Origin: Neorhizobium sp. UBA3556
GTDB lineage: Bacteria > Pseudomonadota > Alphaproteobacteria > Rhizobiales > Rhizobiaceae
DNA length: 64,000 bases
Assembly: GCA_002376235.1 (NCBI GenBank)
Contig: DFNX01000006.1
Span: forward strand, 186,001-250,000
Direction: 5' to 3'
The notes beneath the pieces are model-generated. The model was not told the origin of the DNA. It ran no database searches and saw only the letters and a program-made list of their open reading frames with translations. Each line of letters starts with the position of its first letter. Position 1 is the stretch's first letter. The position numbers were made by a program, and so were the translations under genes. Shown one piece after another: positions 35,193-43,695 of this stretch.

Positions 35193-36536
35193 TCATGCTC
35201 TCGCTGGCTGCGTCGAATGCGGCAGGATCGGCTCCGCGTAAGCCTGGAGCCTTAATCCGAAAAGTGCGATCAGCATCATGAACCACATCTGTTCACCGCT
35301 CAGGAACGCGCTTTCAAGGCAGCCGAGGAACGCTGAAAACAGCCAGCAGCGGATGAAGAGGCGTGTCAGCGCCGGTTCGGTTTTCCGTTTGATGGCGATA
35401 CTGACGTGATGGCAAGGCAGGATCACCATCCAGAACACCATGAGCGCCAACAGAGGCCAGCCGCCATGGAGCAAAAGTTCGAGATACCCGTTATGGGCAC
35501 TTGAAGCGTCCACCGCCCAGTTGCTCATCGAAGCCTCACCGCCATATACGGCGCTGGTGCCCCAGAACGATTGGAAGCCATAACCCGTCACAGGACTGTT
35601 GGATATCGCCGATAGTGCGATCCGCCATATCGACGCGCGATCGGTAAACGTCGGATCGAGACCATACGATTTCAGCAGCGCCTGCATCGACGGCGAGATT
35701 GCGGCCGACATCAGGATATAGTTCATCAAAGCGAGTGCGCCGCCGACGATGAGTAGGCGGAAAGGGCCGGCCCGTTCGAAGAACCATGTCGCGACCAGGA
35801 TTGTTGGCAACATGGCAGCCGCCGTTTTGCCTCCGGTCTTCCAGAGAAAGACGGCTGCCAGCGCGATAATGAGCCAGCCAAGCGAGGCTGAGTGGCGTGC
35901 CCGTATGAAAAGCCCCAGGAACACGCAATAGACCATTGCGGCAGCAGCGGTGTTCTTGTGAAGGAAATAGCCACGCCAATCACCGGCAAGGCCGATTTCG
36001 ACGGCATCACTCGCCTGATGAACCGCGCGCTGCGGTAAAGCCAGGACCCCCAGATAGCAGAGGGTGAGTATCAACAGCAGGCAAACGCCCATCAGTTTTG
36101 CAAAATGCACACCGGTGCGCGGCAGCAGGAGAATTCCGCAAGCGCATATGCAGGTCAGTATGGCATAGACAACACGGCGCAGCGCAAACATCGGGTCAGG
36201 CGCGGCAAGGCCGGTGATCGCCAGCCAGAGGAAGATAATGAGCAGGAAACCTAAAAGTTTGACGGTCAGCTGAACGGCAGGGTTAAACGCCAGCATCGCC
36301 ATCGCTGACAGTGAGATGGTGATCATCACGAACTGGTTGAGGGTGTTGGAGCTGTTGAACGGCAGTGATGCTGTCGATTCGGCAAGGCTCGGGAAAGGCG
36401 AAAGCCCGATCCAGAAATAAAGGACGATGACGACAAAAAGGACCGACGATGCCACCTCCCCAATGGCGACCTGATGGCTGTCAGAATTGTCGTTCGAGAT
36501 GTAGCGCTCAGAACTCATAATGCTTGCAAGATCCAT
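35193..36536 (-). CDS. O-antigen ligase / ExoQ-like polysaccharide polymerase, membrane protein
   Basis: A 447-residue polytopic membrane protein with about ten hydrophobic helices. The Wzy_C-type loop is visible: HKNTAAAAMVYC, then DPTFTDRASIWRIAL and a large periplasmic segment ending SSAHNGYLELLLHGG, all characteristic of WaaL/Wzy/ExoQ proteins. The length fits rhizobial ExoQ. No glycosyltransferase or other exo gene is adjacent, so it is an orphan with unknown polymer. ATG at 36536 is used; a second Met at residue 8 is possible. Confidence 0.8.
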   Translation of the reverse strand: MDLASIMSSERYISNDNSDSHQVAIGEVASSVLFVVIVLYFWIGLSPFPSLAESTASLPFNSSNTLNQFVMITISLSAMAMLAFNPAVQLTVKLLGFLLIIFLWLAITGLAAPDPMFALRRVVYAILTCICACGILLLPRTGVHFAKLMGVCLLLILTLCYLGVLALPQRAVHQASDAVEIGLAGDWRGYFLHKNTAAAAMVYCVFLGLFIRARHSASLGWLIIALAAVFLWKTGGKTAAAMLPTILVATWFFERAGPFRLLIVGGALALMNYILMSAAISPSMQALLKSYGLDPTFTDRASIWRIALSAISNSPVTGYGFQSFWGTSAVYGGEASMSNWAVDASSAHNGYLELLLHGGWPLLALMVFWMVILPCHHVSIAIKRKTEPALTRLFIRCWLFSAFLGCLESAFLSGEQMWFMMLIALFGLRLQAYAEPILPHSTQPARA

Positions 36537-36901
36537 GCTGGTTCTGCCATTGGCACGAACCTATGAGTTGCTTTGAGCCGTTGCAAAGTAAACCGTTCAT
36601 TATCCCTAATCACCGTCTTCAACTGGTGATCTCGAGGGGTAAGCCCATAGGGCGTCGTGAAAACAGTCGCGTAAACCGCTCCCCTGTTTCCGACGGTCGC
36701 GGCACTAATGTCATGTCATTTTCCATGTAAGTGAAGTGGCGTCTCCAACTGAGGAGTTTCAGAGGGCTGGCACCTTCCAGGTGTACCATGGCCGAGAACT
36801 GCCCTGACTGTATCAAAACAGATGGTCACCGTCGATCAAGGGAGTTGCGTAGGTAACTGCAATGCGGCCTGAAACAGATGCGCGAATGGATAGCTGCTGT
36901 T
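36537..36901. other. Intergenic region of about 365 bp without recognised gene
   Basis: This separates the orphan ligase from nikR. Short open frames on both strands look random and none has a recognisable domain. It should hold the ligase promoter and the 3' end of the nikR transcript. I see no clear terminator, tRNA or insertion element. It is one candidate left border of the CO/nickel gene block. Confidence 0.5.
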
Positions 36902-37300
36902 CTATAGGGGCAGCACCGCCAGCATTCCATGGGTAACGTGCCGTTCGGCTTTCACGTGGTCGGCAAAATGTCGGACCTCGTCAGTCCTTCCCTTGAGGAT
37001 GCTGACTTCCAGGCATCGGTCATGATCCAGATGCACATGCATGCTGGCAACCGAAATGTCGTGGTGATGGTGATGGCTGGTGGTGAGTTTTCTGGCAAGA
37101 TCGCGGGCGTTGTGGTCATAGGTGTAGCTCAACACACCAACGCAATTGTCCAGCTGTCCTTCTTCCACTGAGGCCTGCTGAAGTCCCGCTCGGGCAAGGT
37201 CACGCAGGGCCTCAGAACGGTTCTGATATCCCCTGGCCTCGATCATCCGGTCCAGTTCTGCCATGAGGTCGTCGTCGATTGTGATGGTGATCCGCTGCAT
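36902..37300 (-). CDS. nikR: Nickel-responsive regulator NikR
   Basis: A 132-residue repressor (E. coli NikR is 133). The N-terminal ribbon-helix-helix (MQRITITIDDDLMAELDRMI, GYQNRSEALRDLAR) binds DNA. The C-terminal ACT-like domain carries the high-affinity nickel site: a His in the run at 76-80, H88, H90 and C96 (MHVHLDHDRCLE). ATG at 37300 gives the standard N-terminus. It is divergent from nikABCDE with an exact NikR operator between them, so it represses nickel uptake when nickel is plentiful. Confidence 0.96.
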   Translation of the reverse strand: MQRITITIDDDLMAELDRMIEARGYQNRSEALRDLARAGLQQASVEEGQLDNCVGVLSYTYDHNARDLARKLTTSHHHHHDISVASMHVHLDHDRCLEVSILKGRTDEVRHFADHVKAERHVTHGMLAVLPL

Positions 37301-37411
37301 CGATATCCTTCCGGGCGCAAAACTGCCCAAGCAAGCCTGTTCTGGCTTTCGAAGAAGGCTTTGTCCAGACAACTGCGGCAATTTGCGTATGTTCCCGTTG
37401 CGGCAGGGGGA

Positions 37412-37439
37412 GTATGAGATATTTTAATAATCGTCATAC
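37412..37439. promoter_or_regulatory. NikR operator
   Basis: GTATGA, 16 bases, then TCATAC: an exact match to the palindrome bound by E. coli NikR at its nik promoter. It lies 26 bp before the nikA start codon and about 110 bp from the nikR start, so it should overlap the nikA promoter and may also control nikR. Confidence 0.92.
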
Positions 37440-37465
37440 TTTCATTTTTCATCAAAGGCTCTTTT

Positions 37466-39046
37466 ATGTCGAAGATCAGGTTTCGAAGGCTGGCGCTCGC
37501 GGTCGCGCTTGCCTCTGCCGCTTTTGCCTCCAGCGCCTCTGCCGATCCAAGCCTGAACTTCTCCTGGCCAATGAATGTCGGGCCGCTCAATCCGCATCTC
37601 TATTCGCCGAACCAGATGTTCGCCCAAAACATGGTCTATGAGCCGCTGGTCCGCTACAACGCAGACGGCACGGTCGGGCCGTGGCTGGCGCAGTCGTGGG
37701 AGGCTTCGGCTGACAGCAAGATCTACACATTCGAGCTCCGCGAGGATGTGAAATTTTCCAACGGTGAGGTTTTTGACGCAGCTGCTGTCAAGGCGAACGT
37801 GGATGCCGTCCTGAAAAATCGTGCTCGCCATAGCTGGCTGGAACTTGCCAATCAGATCGTGTCTGCCGAAGTCGTTGATCCGTTCAGCGTGCGGATCACG
37901 TTGAAGGATGCCTATTACCCGCTATTGCAGGAATTGGCTCTGCCGCGGCCGTTCCGTTTCGTCGCGCCGTCGCAGTTCAGGAACGGTGGCACAGTTGAGG
38001 GGATTGCTGCGCCAATCGGTACAGGTCCCTGGGTGCTGACAGAGACGAAGCTCGGTGAACGGGACGTCTTCACCCGCAATGATGGCTACTGGGGTGCAAA
38101 ACCCGCCTACGAACAGGTAACCGTCAAGGTGATCCCCGATCCGAACACGCGGCCGATTGCCTTCGAGACCGGCGAGATCGATCTGATATACGGCACTGAT
38201 GGTCCGGTCTCTCCCGACACCTATGAGCGCTTCAAGCAGATGGGGATTTATAGGGCCGAGCTTTCCGCCCCGGTGGAAACGCGGGTACTGGCAATCAATA
38301 CCAATCTTGGCGCAACGAAAGACCTGGCTGTCCGCAAGGCGATCAATCATGCCGTTGACAAGGACACGATGATCGCCACCGTGCTCTACGGCACGCAGAA
38401 GCGCGCCGATACCCTGTTCGCCGACAACGTGCCCTATGCTGATATCGGCCTTAAACCCTATGCGTTCGACCGGGCACTGGCCGCCCGGATTCTGGACGAG
38501 GCGGGTTGGACAGCCAAGGCGAGCGGCAGCGTTCGCCAGAAGAACGGTGAACCGCTGAGTGTCGAACTCTGCTTCATCGGCACCGATGCGATCAGCAAGT
38601 CCATGGCCGAGATCGTGCAGGCTGACCTGCGCAAGGTCGGGATCGACGTGAAGCTGACCGGTGAGGAGGAGAGCAGCGTTCTTGCGCGCCAGCATGATGG
38701 CCGTTTCGGCATGATCTTCAACCGCACCTGGGGTGCGCCCTACGATCCGCATGCTTTTGTCAGTTCCATGCGTGTGCCTTCCCACGCAGATTACCAGGCG
38801 CAGCTCGGACTAGCCGACAAGGCCGAGATAGATGCCAAGATTGGACAGGTTCTGGTCTCCACGGACGAGACCGCTCGGCAGAACCTTTACAGAGACATCC
38901 TGACCCGTCTTCACGAGGAAGCCGTCTACCTGCCGCTCACCTATGTGACCGCCATTGCCGTCGCCAAGCCCGAGGTCGGCAAGATCACTTTTGGCGCAAC
39001 GTCGAGCGAGATACCGTTCGAGAAATTGGCGCCGGGGGTGAACTGA
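37466..39046 (+). CDS. nikA: Nickel ABC transporter periplasmic binding protein
   Basis: A 526-residue solute-binding protein collinear with E. coli NikA. A signal peptide (RRLALAVALASAAFASSASA) is cut after about A26. Diagnostic stretches are WPMNVGPLNPHLYSPNQMFAQ, LQELALPRPFRF, IGTGPWVL, ALYGTQ-like VLYGTQKRADTLFAD, FIGTDAISKSMAEI and FNRTWGAPYDPHAF. It captures Ni(II), probably chelated, in the periplasm. It leads nikABCDE, and its nickel supply serves CooS, CooH and other Ni enzymes. Confidence 0.96.
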   Translation: MSKIRFRRLALAVALASAAFASSASADPSLNFSWPMNVGPLNPHLYSPNQMFAQNMVYEPLVRYNADGTVGPWLAQSWEASADSKIYTFELREDVKFSNGEVFDAAAVKANVDAVLKNRARHSWLELANQIVSAEVVDPFSVRITLKDAYYPLLQELALPRPFRFVAPSQFRNGGTVEGIAAPIGTGPWVLTETKLGERDVFTRNDGYWGAKPAYEQVTVKVIPDPNTRPIAFETGEIDLIYGTDGPVSPDTYERFKQMGIYRAELSAPVETRVLAINTNLGATKDLAVRKAINHAVDKDTMIATVLYGTQKRADTLFADNVPYADIGLKPYAFDRALAARILDEAGWTAKASGSVRQKNGEPLSVELCFIGTDAISKSMAEIVQADLRKVGIDVKLTGEEESSVLARQHDGRFGMIFNRTWGAPYDPHAFVSSMRVPSHADYQAQLGLADKAEIDAKIGQVLVSTDETARQNLYRDILTRLHEEAVYLPLTYVTAIAVAKPEVGKITFGATSSEIPFEKLAPGVN

Positions 39047-39047
39047 G

Positions 39048-39992
39048 GTGCTTTCCTTCATTATCCGTCGCGTAATCCTGCTTATCCCGATGTTGTTCGG
39101 GGCATCGCTGGTCATCTTCCTGCTGCTGCGGCTCGGCCCCAGCGATCCGGCCATGGATTATCTGCGCCTGTCGAAGGTGCCGCCCACCGCGCAGGCATTG
39201 GAAGATGCACGCCAGATGCTCGGCTTGGACAGGCCGATCGCCACGCAATATTTTGATTGGCTCGGAAAGGCGCTGAGCGGTGATTTCGGAATATCGTTTG
39301 CGACTCAGCGGCCCGTTCTGCCGGATCTGCTCTATTTCCTGCCCGCAACACTTCAGCTTGCGGGTGTCGCGCTCGTCCTGGCGCTCGGCTTGTCCATCCC
39401 GCTAGGCATGTGGGCCGCCCGCCACCGGGAAGGCTGGCAGGATCAGGTGGTTCGGATCGTCGCCTTTCTCGGCGTGTCCATGCCGAACTTTTGGCTCGGC
39501 TTCCTGCTGGTTCTGGTCTTTTCCATTCATCTGGGCTGGCTGCCGCCGATGGGGCGTGGTGGTGTCGCCCACCTCATCATGCCGGCGATTGCCATCGCCT
39601 TCATGTCGCTGTCCATAAATGCCCGCCTCCTGCGCGCCAGCATGCTGGAAGTGTCGGGACAACGGCATGTGCGTTATGCTCGCCTGCGCGGCCTGCCAGA
39701 GCGCACCGTCGAGCGTTCCCATGTGCTGCGAAACGCCTGGCTGCCGATCATCACGGCAACCGGCATGCATATCGGCGAACTGATCGGCGGCACGCTGGTG
39801 ATCGAAAGCATTTTTGGCTGGCCGGGTGTCGGTCGCTATGCTGTGTCGGCCATCATGAACCGTGACTATCCTGTCATCCAGTGCTTCACCCTCGCCATGG
39901 TGACGATCTTCGTCATCTGCAATCTGATCGTTGACATCGTTTACGCCTGGGCCGACCCGCGCATTCGCCTGTCTGCGGAGGGCGCGGAATGA
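39048..39992 (+). CDS. nikB: Nickel ABC transporter permease NikB
   Basis: A 314-residue permease starting MLSFIIRRVILLIPMLFGASLVIFLLLRLGPSDPAMDYL, with six hydrophobic segments and the cytoplasmic EAA-type loop RHVRYARLRGLPERTVERSHVLRNAW. It starts 1 nt after nikA (GTG start) and overlaps nikC by 4 nt. By order and similarity it is NikB rather than a peptide permease. Confidence 0.94.
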   Translation: MLSFIIRRVILLIPMLFGASLVIFLLLRLGPSDPAMDYLRLSKVPPTAQALEDARQMLGLDRPIATQYFDWLGKALSGDFGISFATQRPVLPDLLYFLPATLQLAGVALVLALGLSIPLGMWAARHREGWQDQVVRIVAFLGVSMPNFWLGFLLVLVFSIHLGWLPPMGRGGVAHLIMPAIAIAFMSLSINARLLRASMLEVSGQRHVRYARLRGLPERTVERSHVLRNAWLPIITATGMHIGELIGGTLVIESIFGWPGVGRYAVSAIMNRDYPVIQCFTLAMVTIFVICNLIVDIVYAWADPRIRLSAEGAE

Positions 39993-40861
39993 TGGATACG
40001 ATTTCACCCATTTCAGGTCATAAGGCGGGCATTTTTCAGTTTCCGCGCCGGTGGTCGGTGCGTCTGGCTTGCCTTATCGTTCTGCTGTTGCTGATCGCGG
40101 CAGTCGCCGGCCCATGGATTGCCCCCTATCACCCGGACGAGGTCGAGTTGGTGCGACGGCTTCAGTCGCCAAGCTTGTCGCATTGGCTGGGCACCGATCA
40201 TCTGGGCCGTGATATCCTCTCCCGGTTGATCGCCGGTGTGCAGGTCTCGCTCGGCTCCGTTGCGATCACGCTCGCTCTCATTCTGGCTTTGGGCATCGTG
40301 ATCGGCGGTGCAGCTGGTTTTGTCGGCGGCCGGGCAGATCAGATCATCATGCGCGTCACCGATGTCTTTTTGACGTTTCCGACGTTGGTCCTGGCGTTGT
40401 TCATGGTGGGCATGCTCGGGACCGGTCTCGTCAACGTCATTCTCGCCATCGCCCTGTCGCACTGGGCCTGGTATGCCCGCATCGTGCGCGGCATCGTGAT
40501 GTCGCTCAGGCATAGGGAGTTCCTGCTGGCCGCCAGAATGAGTGGTGCGGGACCGATCCGCACTTTCGTGGAGCATCTCCTGCCTGCAACCTTTTCGCAG
40601 CTCGTGGTTCTGGCCACGCTCGATATCGGCCATATCATGCTACACGTGTCAGGCCTGTCCTTCCTCGGGCTGGGCGTCGCGCCGCCGACTGCCGAATGGG
40701 GCGTTATGATCAGCGATGCGCGCCAGTTCGTCTGGACGGCTCCGATGCTGATTCTGTGGCCGGGGTTGGCGCTGTTTTTGAGCGTCATGGCCTTCAATAT
40801 TCTCGGCGATGCCCTGCGTGACAGGCTCGACCCGCACCTCAAGGCGGAGCACAGCCATTGA
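39989..40861 (+). CDS. nikC: Nickel ABC transporter permease NikC
   Basis: A 290-residue permease with the periplasmic motif LGTDHLGRDILSRLIAGVQVSLG, further membrane helices and the ATPase-contact loop REFLLAARMSGAGPIRTFVEHLLPA. It ends LDPHLKAEHSH. Two adjacent ATG codons (39989, 39992) could serve as start. Its TGA stop overlaps the TTG start of nikD. Confidence 0.94.
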   Translation: MMDTISPISGHKAGIFQFPRRWSVRLACLIVLLLLIAAVAGPWIAPYHPDEVELVRRLQSPSLSHWLGTDHLGRDILSRLIAGVQVSLGSVAITLALILALGIVIGGAAGFVGGRADQIIMRVTDVFLTFPTLVLALFMVGMLGTGLVNVILAIALSHWAWYARIVRGIVMSLRHREFLLAARMSGAGPIRTFVEHLLPATFSQLVVLATLDIGHIMLHVSGLSFLGLGVAPPTAEWGVMISDARQFVWTAPMLILWPGLALFLSVMAFNILGDALRDRLDPHLKAEHSH

Positions 40862-41646
40862 CCAGCAAGACCCTCTCCATCGAAGGACTGACCGCGACCG
40901 CCGTGATCGACGGTCAGCGTCAAATCCTCGTCAATGATCTTTCTCTCACGGTTCGGCAGGGGCGTGTCATGGCTCTTGTCGGGGCAAGCGGTTCCGGAAA
41001 ATCCATGACCTGTTCGGCTGCCCTCGGCGTGCTTCCGCCTGGCGTGGTGAAGACGCACGGGCAAGTGACCATCGAGGGTGTTGCCTACGATGCCGCCGCT
41101 CTGCGGGGACGGCATGTCGCAACGATCATGCAGAACCCCAGAAGCGCATTCAATCCTGTTCGGACGATGCGGGATCACGCCGACGAAACGGTGCGAGCGC
41201 TCGGCATCCCGGTTTCCGGTGTGGGAGATCGGATCGAGGACTGCATGCGCGCCGCAGGGCTGGAGGATGTGAAGGCAATTCTCGGCCTGCATGCCTTCGA
41301 GATGAGCGGTGGCATGCTGCAAAGGATGATGATCGCGCTGGCGCTTCTGAGTGAAGCACCATTCCTGTTCGCGGATGAACCGACCACCGATCTCGATCTC
41401 GTCGTGCAGCTTCGCGTTCTGGAACTGCTGGAAAAACTGGTCGAGGAACGTGGTCTCGGCGTTCTTCTGGTCACACATGATATGGGCGTGGTGGCGAGGC
41501 TGGCAGACGATGTCGCGGTTCTCGATAACGGGCGCCTTGTCGAGCAGGCCCCGGTGACGGATGTTTTTCACAAGCCACGGCACGCGATCACCCGGACATT
41601 GGTCAGCGCGCATCTGTCGCTCTACGGAATGGAGCTCAGCGCATGA
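40858..41646 (+). CDS. nikD: Nickel ABC transporter ATP-binding protein NikD
   Basis: A 262-residue ATPase: Walker A GASGSGKSMTCSAALGVLPPG, signature-region MSGGMLQRMMIALALLSE, Walker B FLFADEPTTDLD and H-loop VTHDMGVV. The start is a TTG inside the TTGA overlap with the nikC stop, an unusual start codon that implies coupled translation at a reduced rate. No in-frame ATG lies at the expected place. Confidence 0.93.
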   Translation: MTSKTLSIEGLTATAVIDGQRQILVNDLSLTVRQGRVMALVGASGSGKSMTCSAALGVLPPGVVKTHGQVTIEGVAYDAAALRGRHVATIMQNPRSAFNPVRTMRDHADETVRALGIPVSGVGDRIEDCMRAAGLEDVKAILGLHAFEMSGGMLQRMMIALALLSEAPFLFADEPTTDLDLVVQLRVLELLEKLVEERGLGVLLVTHDMGVVARLADDVAVLDNGRLVEQAPVTDVFHKPRHAITRTLVSAHLSLYGMELSA

Positions 41647-42461
41647 CCCTGATCAGCGCCCGTCATCTCGGAAAGATTTACAGAACCCATTCGCTTGTCG
41701 GCGCCAGTGCCCGCAAGACGGTGCTGCAGGATATCTCGCTCACCATCGGGGAGGGCGAAACGGTGGCGCTGCTGGGGCGAAGCGGCTGCGGCAAGAGCAC
41801 GCTTGCGCGGTTGCTGGTCGGGCTAGAACGACCGAACTCGGGAGAGGTCCTGTTCCACGGTAAGCCGGTATCCAAGCTTGACCGCGCAGAAGCGAGGATT
41901 TTCCGACGCGAAGTCCAGCTCGTGTTTCAGGACTCTCCGAGCGCCGTCAATGCGCGCTTCACCATTCGTGACATCATTGCCGAGCCGCTACGGCATTTGA
42001 CCTCGATGAACGAGGTTGAGAGAGAGAGCCGCGTTCAAGAACTGTTGCGCCTTGTAGAGTTGCCATCGGAGATTTCTGGCCGGCTCCCTGCACAGGTCAG
42101 CGGTGGGCAGTTGCAGCGGGCCTGCATCGCCCGCGCACTGGCCGTCGATCCGAAACTGATCATCCTGGATGAGGCCGTTTCCAACCTAGACATTCATCTA
42201 CAGGCTTCCGCTCTTGCTCTTCTGGCACGGCTTCAGCAGGAAAGCGGCATTGCCTATCTCTTCGTGACCCATGATCTGAGATTGGTCAAACGCTTCGCAG
42301 CTCGTTGCCTCGTCATGGATGACGGACAGATTGTCGAGGAGATCGCATCGGCTGATTTCGATCAGGTGAGACACCCCGCTTCACGACTTCTGCAGGGCGC
42401 GGTTCTGCCACCTTTGCCGGGAGTTCCGTGCAAGGGGCATCCGGTCTCGGCGGAAGGCTGA
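41643..42461 (+). CDS. nikE: Nickel ABC transporter ATP-binding protein NikE
   Basis: A 272-residue ATPase: Walker A GRSGCGKSTLARLLVGLERP, Q-loop QLVFQDSPSAVNARFTI, signature VSGGQLQRACIARALAV, Walker B LIILDEAVSNLD and H-loop VTHDLRLV. QDSPSAVN is a marked NikE trait. It overlaps nikD by 4 nt and closes the operon. Behind it lies the IS6 remnant and the convergent hypE. Confidence 0.94.
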   Translation: MTLISARHLGKIYRTHSLVGASARKTVLQDISLTIGEGETVALLGRSGCGKSTLARLLVGLERPNSGEVLFHGKPVSKLDRAEARIFRREVQLVFQDSPSAVNARFTIRDIIAEPLRHLTSMNEVERESRVQELLRLVELPSEISGRLPAQVSGGQLQRACIARALAVDPKLIILDEAVSNLDIHLQASALALLARLQQESGIAYLFVTHDLRLVKRFAARCLVMDDGQIVEEIASADFDQVRHPASRLLQGAVLPPLPGVPCKGHPVSAEG

Positions 42462-42518
42462 AGACAAATGCCCAAAGGCGCTTGTCGACCGGCAGTTCAG
42501 GTAGCCGACAGCGTTTGC

Positions 42519-42637
42519 GAGGCCGGTCATGGCAAGCTAAACACATGACCAAGCCAGCTCGCGGTTTCAAGACATTGAGAACGGCCTATGCGAAGATCAA
42601 GGGCTTCAAAGTCACGCGGACTCTTCGCAGGGATTAG
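42519..42637 (+). pseudogene. Remnant of an IS6-family transposase C-terminus
   Basis: In one frame the sequence reads EAGHGKLN (42519-42542), matching the EADHGKLK stretch with the catalytic Glu of IS6-type transposases. After a frameshift it continues in a second frame with ARGFKTLRTAYAKIKGF and a short tail (to 42637), matching the conserved end RGFKTMRTAYATIKGFEVMRALR. The rest of the gene and the inverted repeats are not visible. It fills most of the 172-bp gap between convergent nikE and hypE and touches the hypE stop codon. Confidence 0.75.
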
Positions 42638-43695
42638 CAGATCCTTGGAAGCTGTTCGCCATGGAACCATTCGACAACGCGCTGGCTGCCAAATGACGTT
42701 CTGAGCCAGACGAGCCGACGAGGGTCCGGCTGCGCATGGCCGATGATCGCAGCATTCTCGCCAAACGGCTGCCGACGCATGGCAGCGACCAGCGCTTCGG
42801 CCTTATCCGCGGGGCAAAACGCGATAAGCTTTCCCTCGTTTGCCACACCGAGCGGGTCGATGCCGAGCAATTCGCAGGCGCCGCGTACCGCTGGCCTGAT
42901 CGGTACCGCATCCTCGTCGACGATCATGCCGAGACCTGATTGATGCGCCAATTCGTTGAGTGTGGCGGCAAGGCCACCGCGGGTCGGGTCACGCAGACAA
43001 TGGATGTCGGGTTCGGCTTCGATCATCGCCCTGATCAGTCCGTGGAGCGGCGCACTGTCGCTTTTAATCGTGGTCTCGAACTCTAGATTTTCGCGTTTCG
43101 ACAATAGGGCGATACCGTGGTCGCCGATCGAACCGGAAACGATGATCGCATCGCCAGGCCTGATCCGGTCGCCCGCGATATGCACCCCGTCCTGTAATGA
43201 ACCAACGCCAGTGGTGACAATGAAAATGCCGTCTGCATTGCCGCGCTCCACCACCTTGGTATCGCCGGTTACGATCATTACGTCCGCTTGCTTTGCCGCG
43301 GATGCCATGCTTTCCACGACCTGCTTCAGATCCGCCAGGGGAAGGCCTTCCTCAAGGATGAAGCTTGCCGACAAATAGAGAGGTCGTGCGCCGCTCATGG
43401 CGACGTCGTTGACCGTGCCATGCACCGCCAGCGAACCGATGTCGCCGCCGGGAAAGAAGATCGGCGATACGACATAGCCATCCGTCGACATGACCAGCCG
43501 TCCACCGGTTGGTGGCATAACCGCCATGTCATTGCCCTGAGCGAGATAAGGATTGTCGAACGCGTCGGCAAACAGCTCGGATATGAGCTGCGCCATCGCG
43601 CGACCGCCACCACCATGGGTGAGATCAACGCGCCCGTCGACCAGGTCCATAGGCCGCGGAAACAGTTGGCGGTTTCGGTGAGCAGTCGCGCTCAT
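42634..43695 (-). CDS. hypE: Hydrogenase maturation protein HypE
   Basis: A 353-residue PurM-like ATPase that dehydrates the carboxamido group on its C-terminal cysteine to a thiocyanate, the cyanide donor for the [NiFe] site. The required C-terminus PRIC (C353) is intact. Motifs LTHGGGGRAMAQLI, MSTDGYVVSPIFFPGGDIGSLAVHGTVND and IHCLRDPTRGGLA are present. It overlaps hypD by 4 nt and is last in hypBCDE. Confidence 0.96.
   Translation of the reverse strand: MSATAHRNRQLFPRPMDLVDGRVDLTHGGGGRAMAQLISELFADAFDNPYLAQGNDMAVMPPTGGRLVMSTDGYVVSPIFFPGGDIGSLAVHGTVNDVAMSGARPLYLSASFILEEGLPLADLKQVVESMASAAKQADVMIVTGDTKVVERGNADGIFIVTTGVGSLQDGVHIAGDRIRPGDAIIVSGSIGDHGIALLSKRENLEFETTIKSDSAPLHGLIRAMIEAEPDIHCLRDPTRGGLAATLNELAHQSGLGMIVDEDAVPIRPAVRGACELLGIDPLGVANEGKLIAFCPADKAEALVAAMRRQPFGENAAIIGHAQPDPRRLVWLRTSFGSQRVVEWFHGEQLPRIC

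Noticed and set aside
36537..36901. Insertion element or riboswitch in the gap before nikR
   Set aside because: No inverted repeats, transposase similarity or known riboswitch core could be seen.
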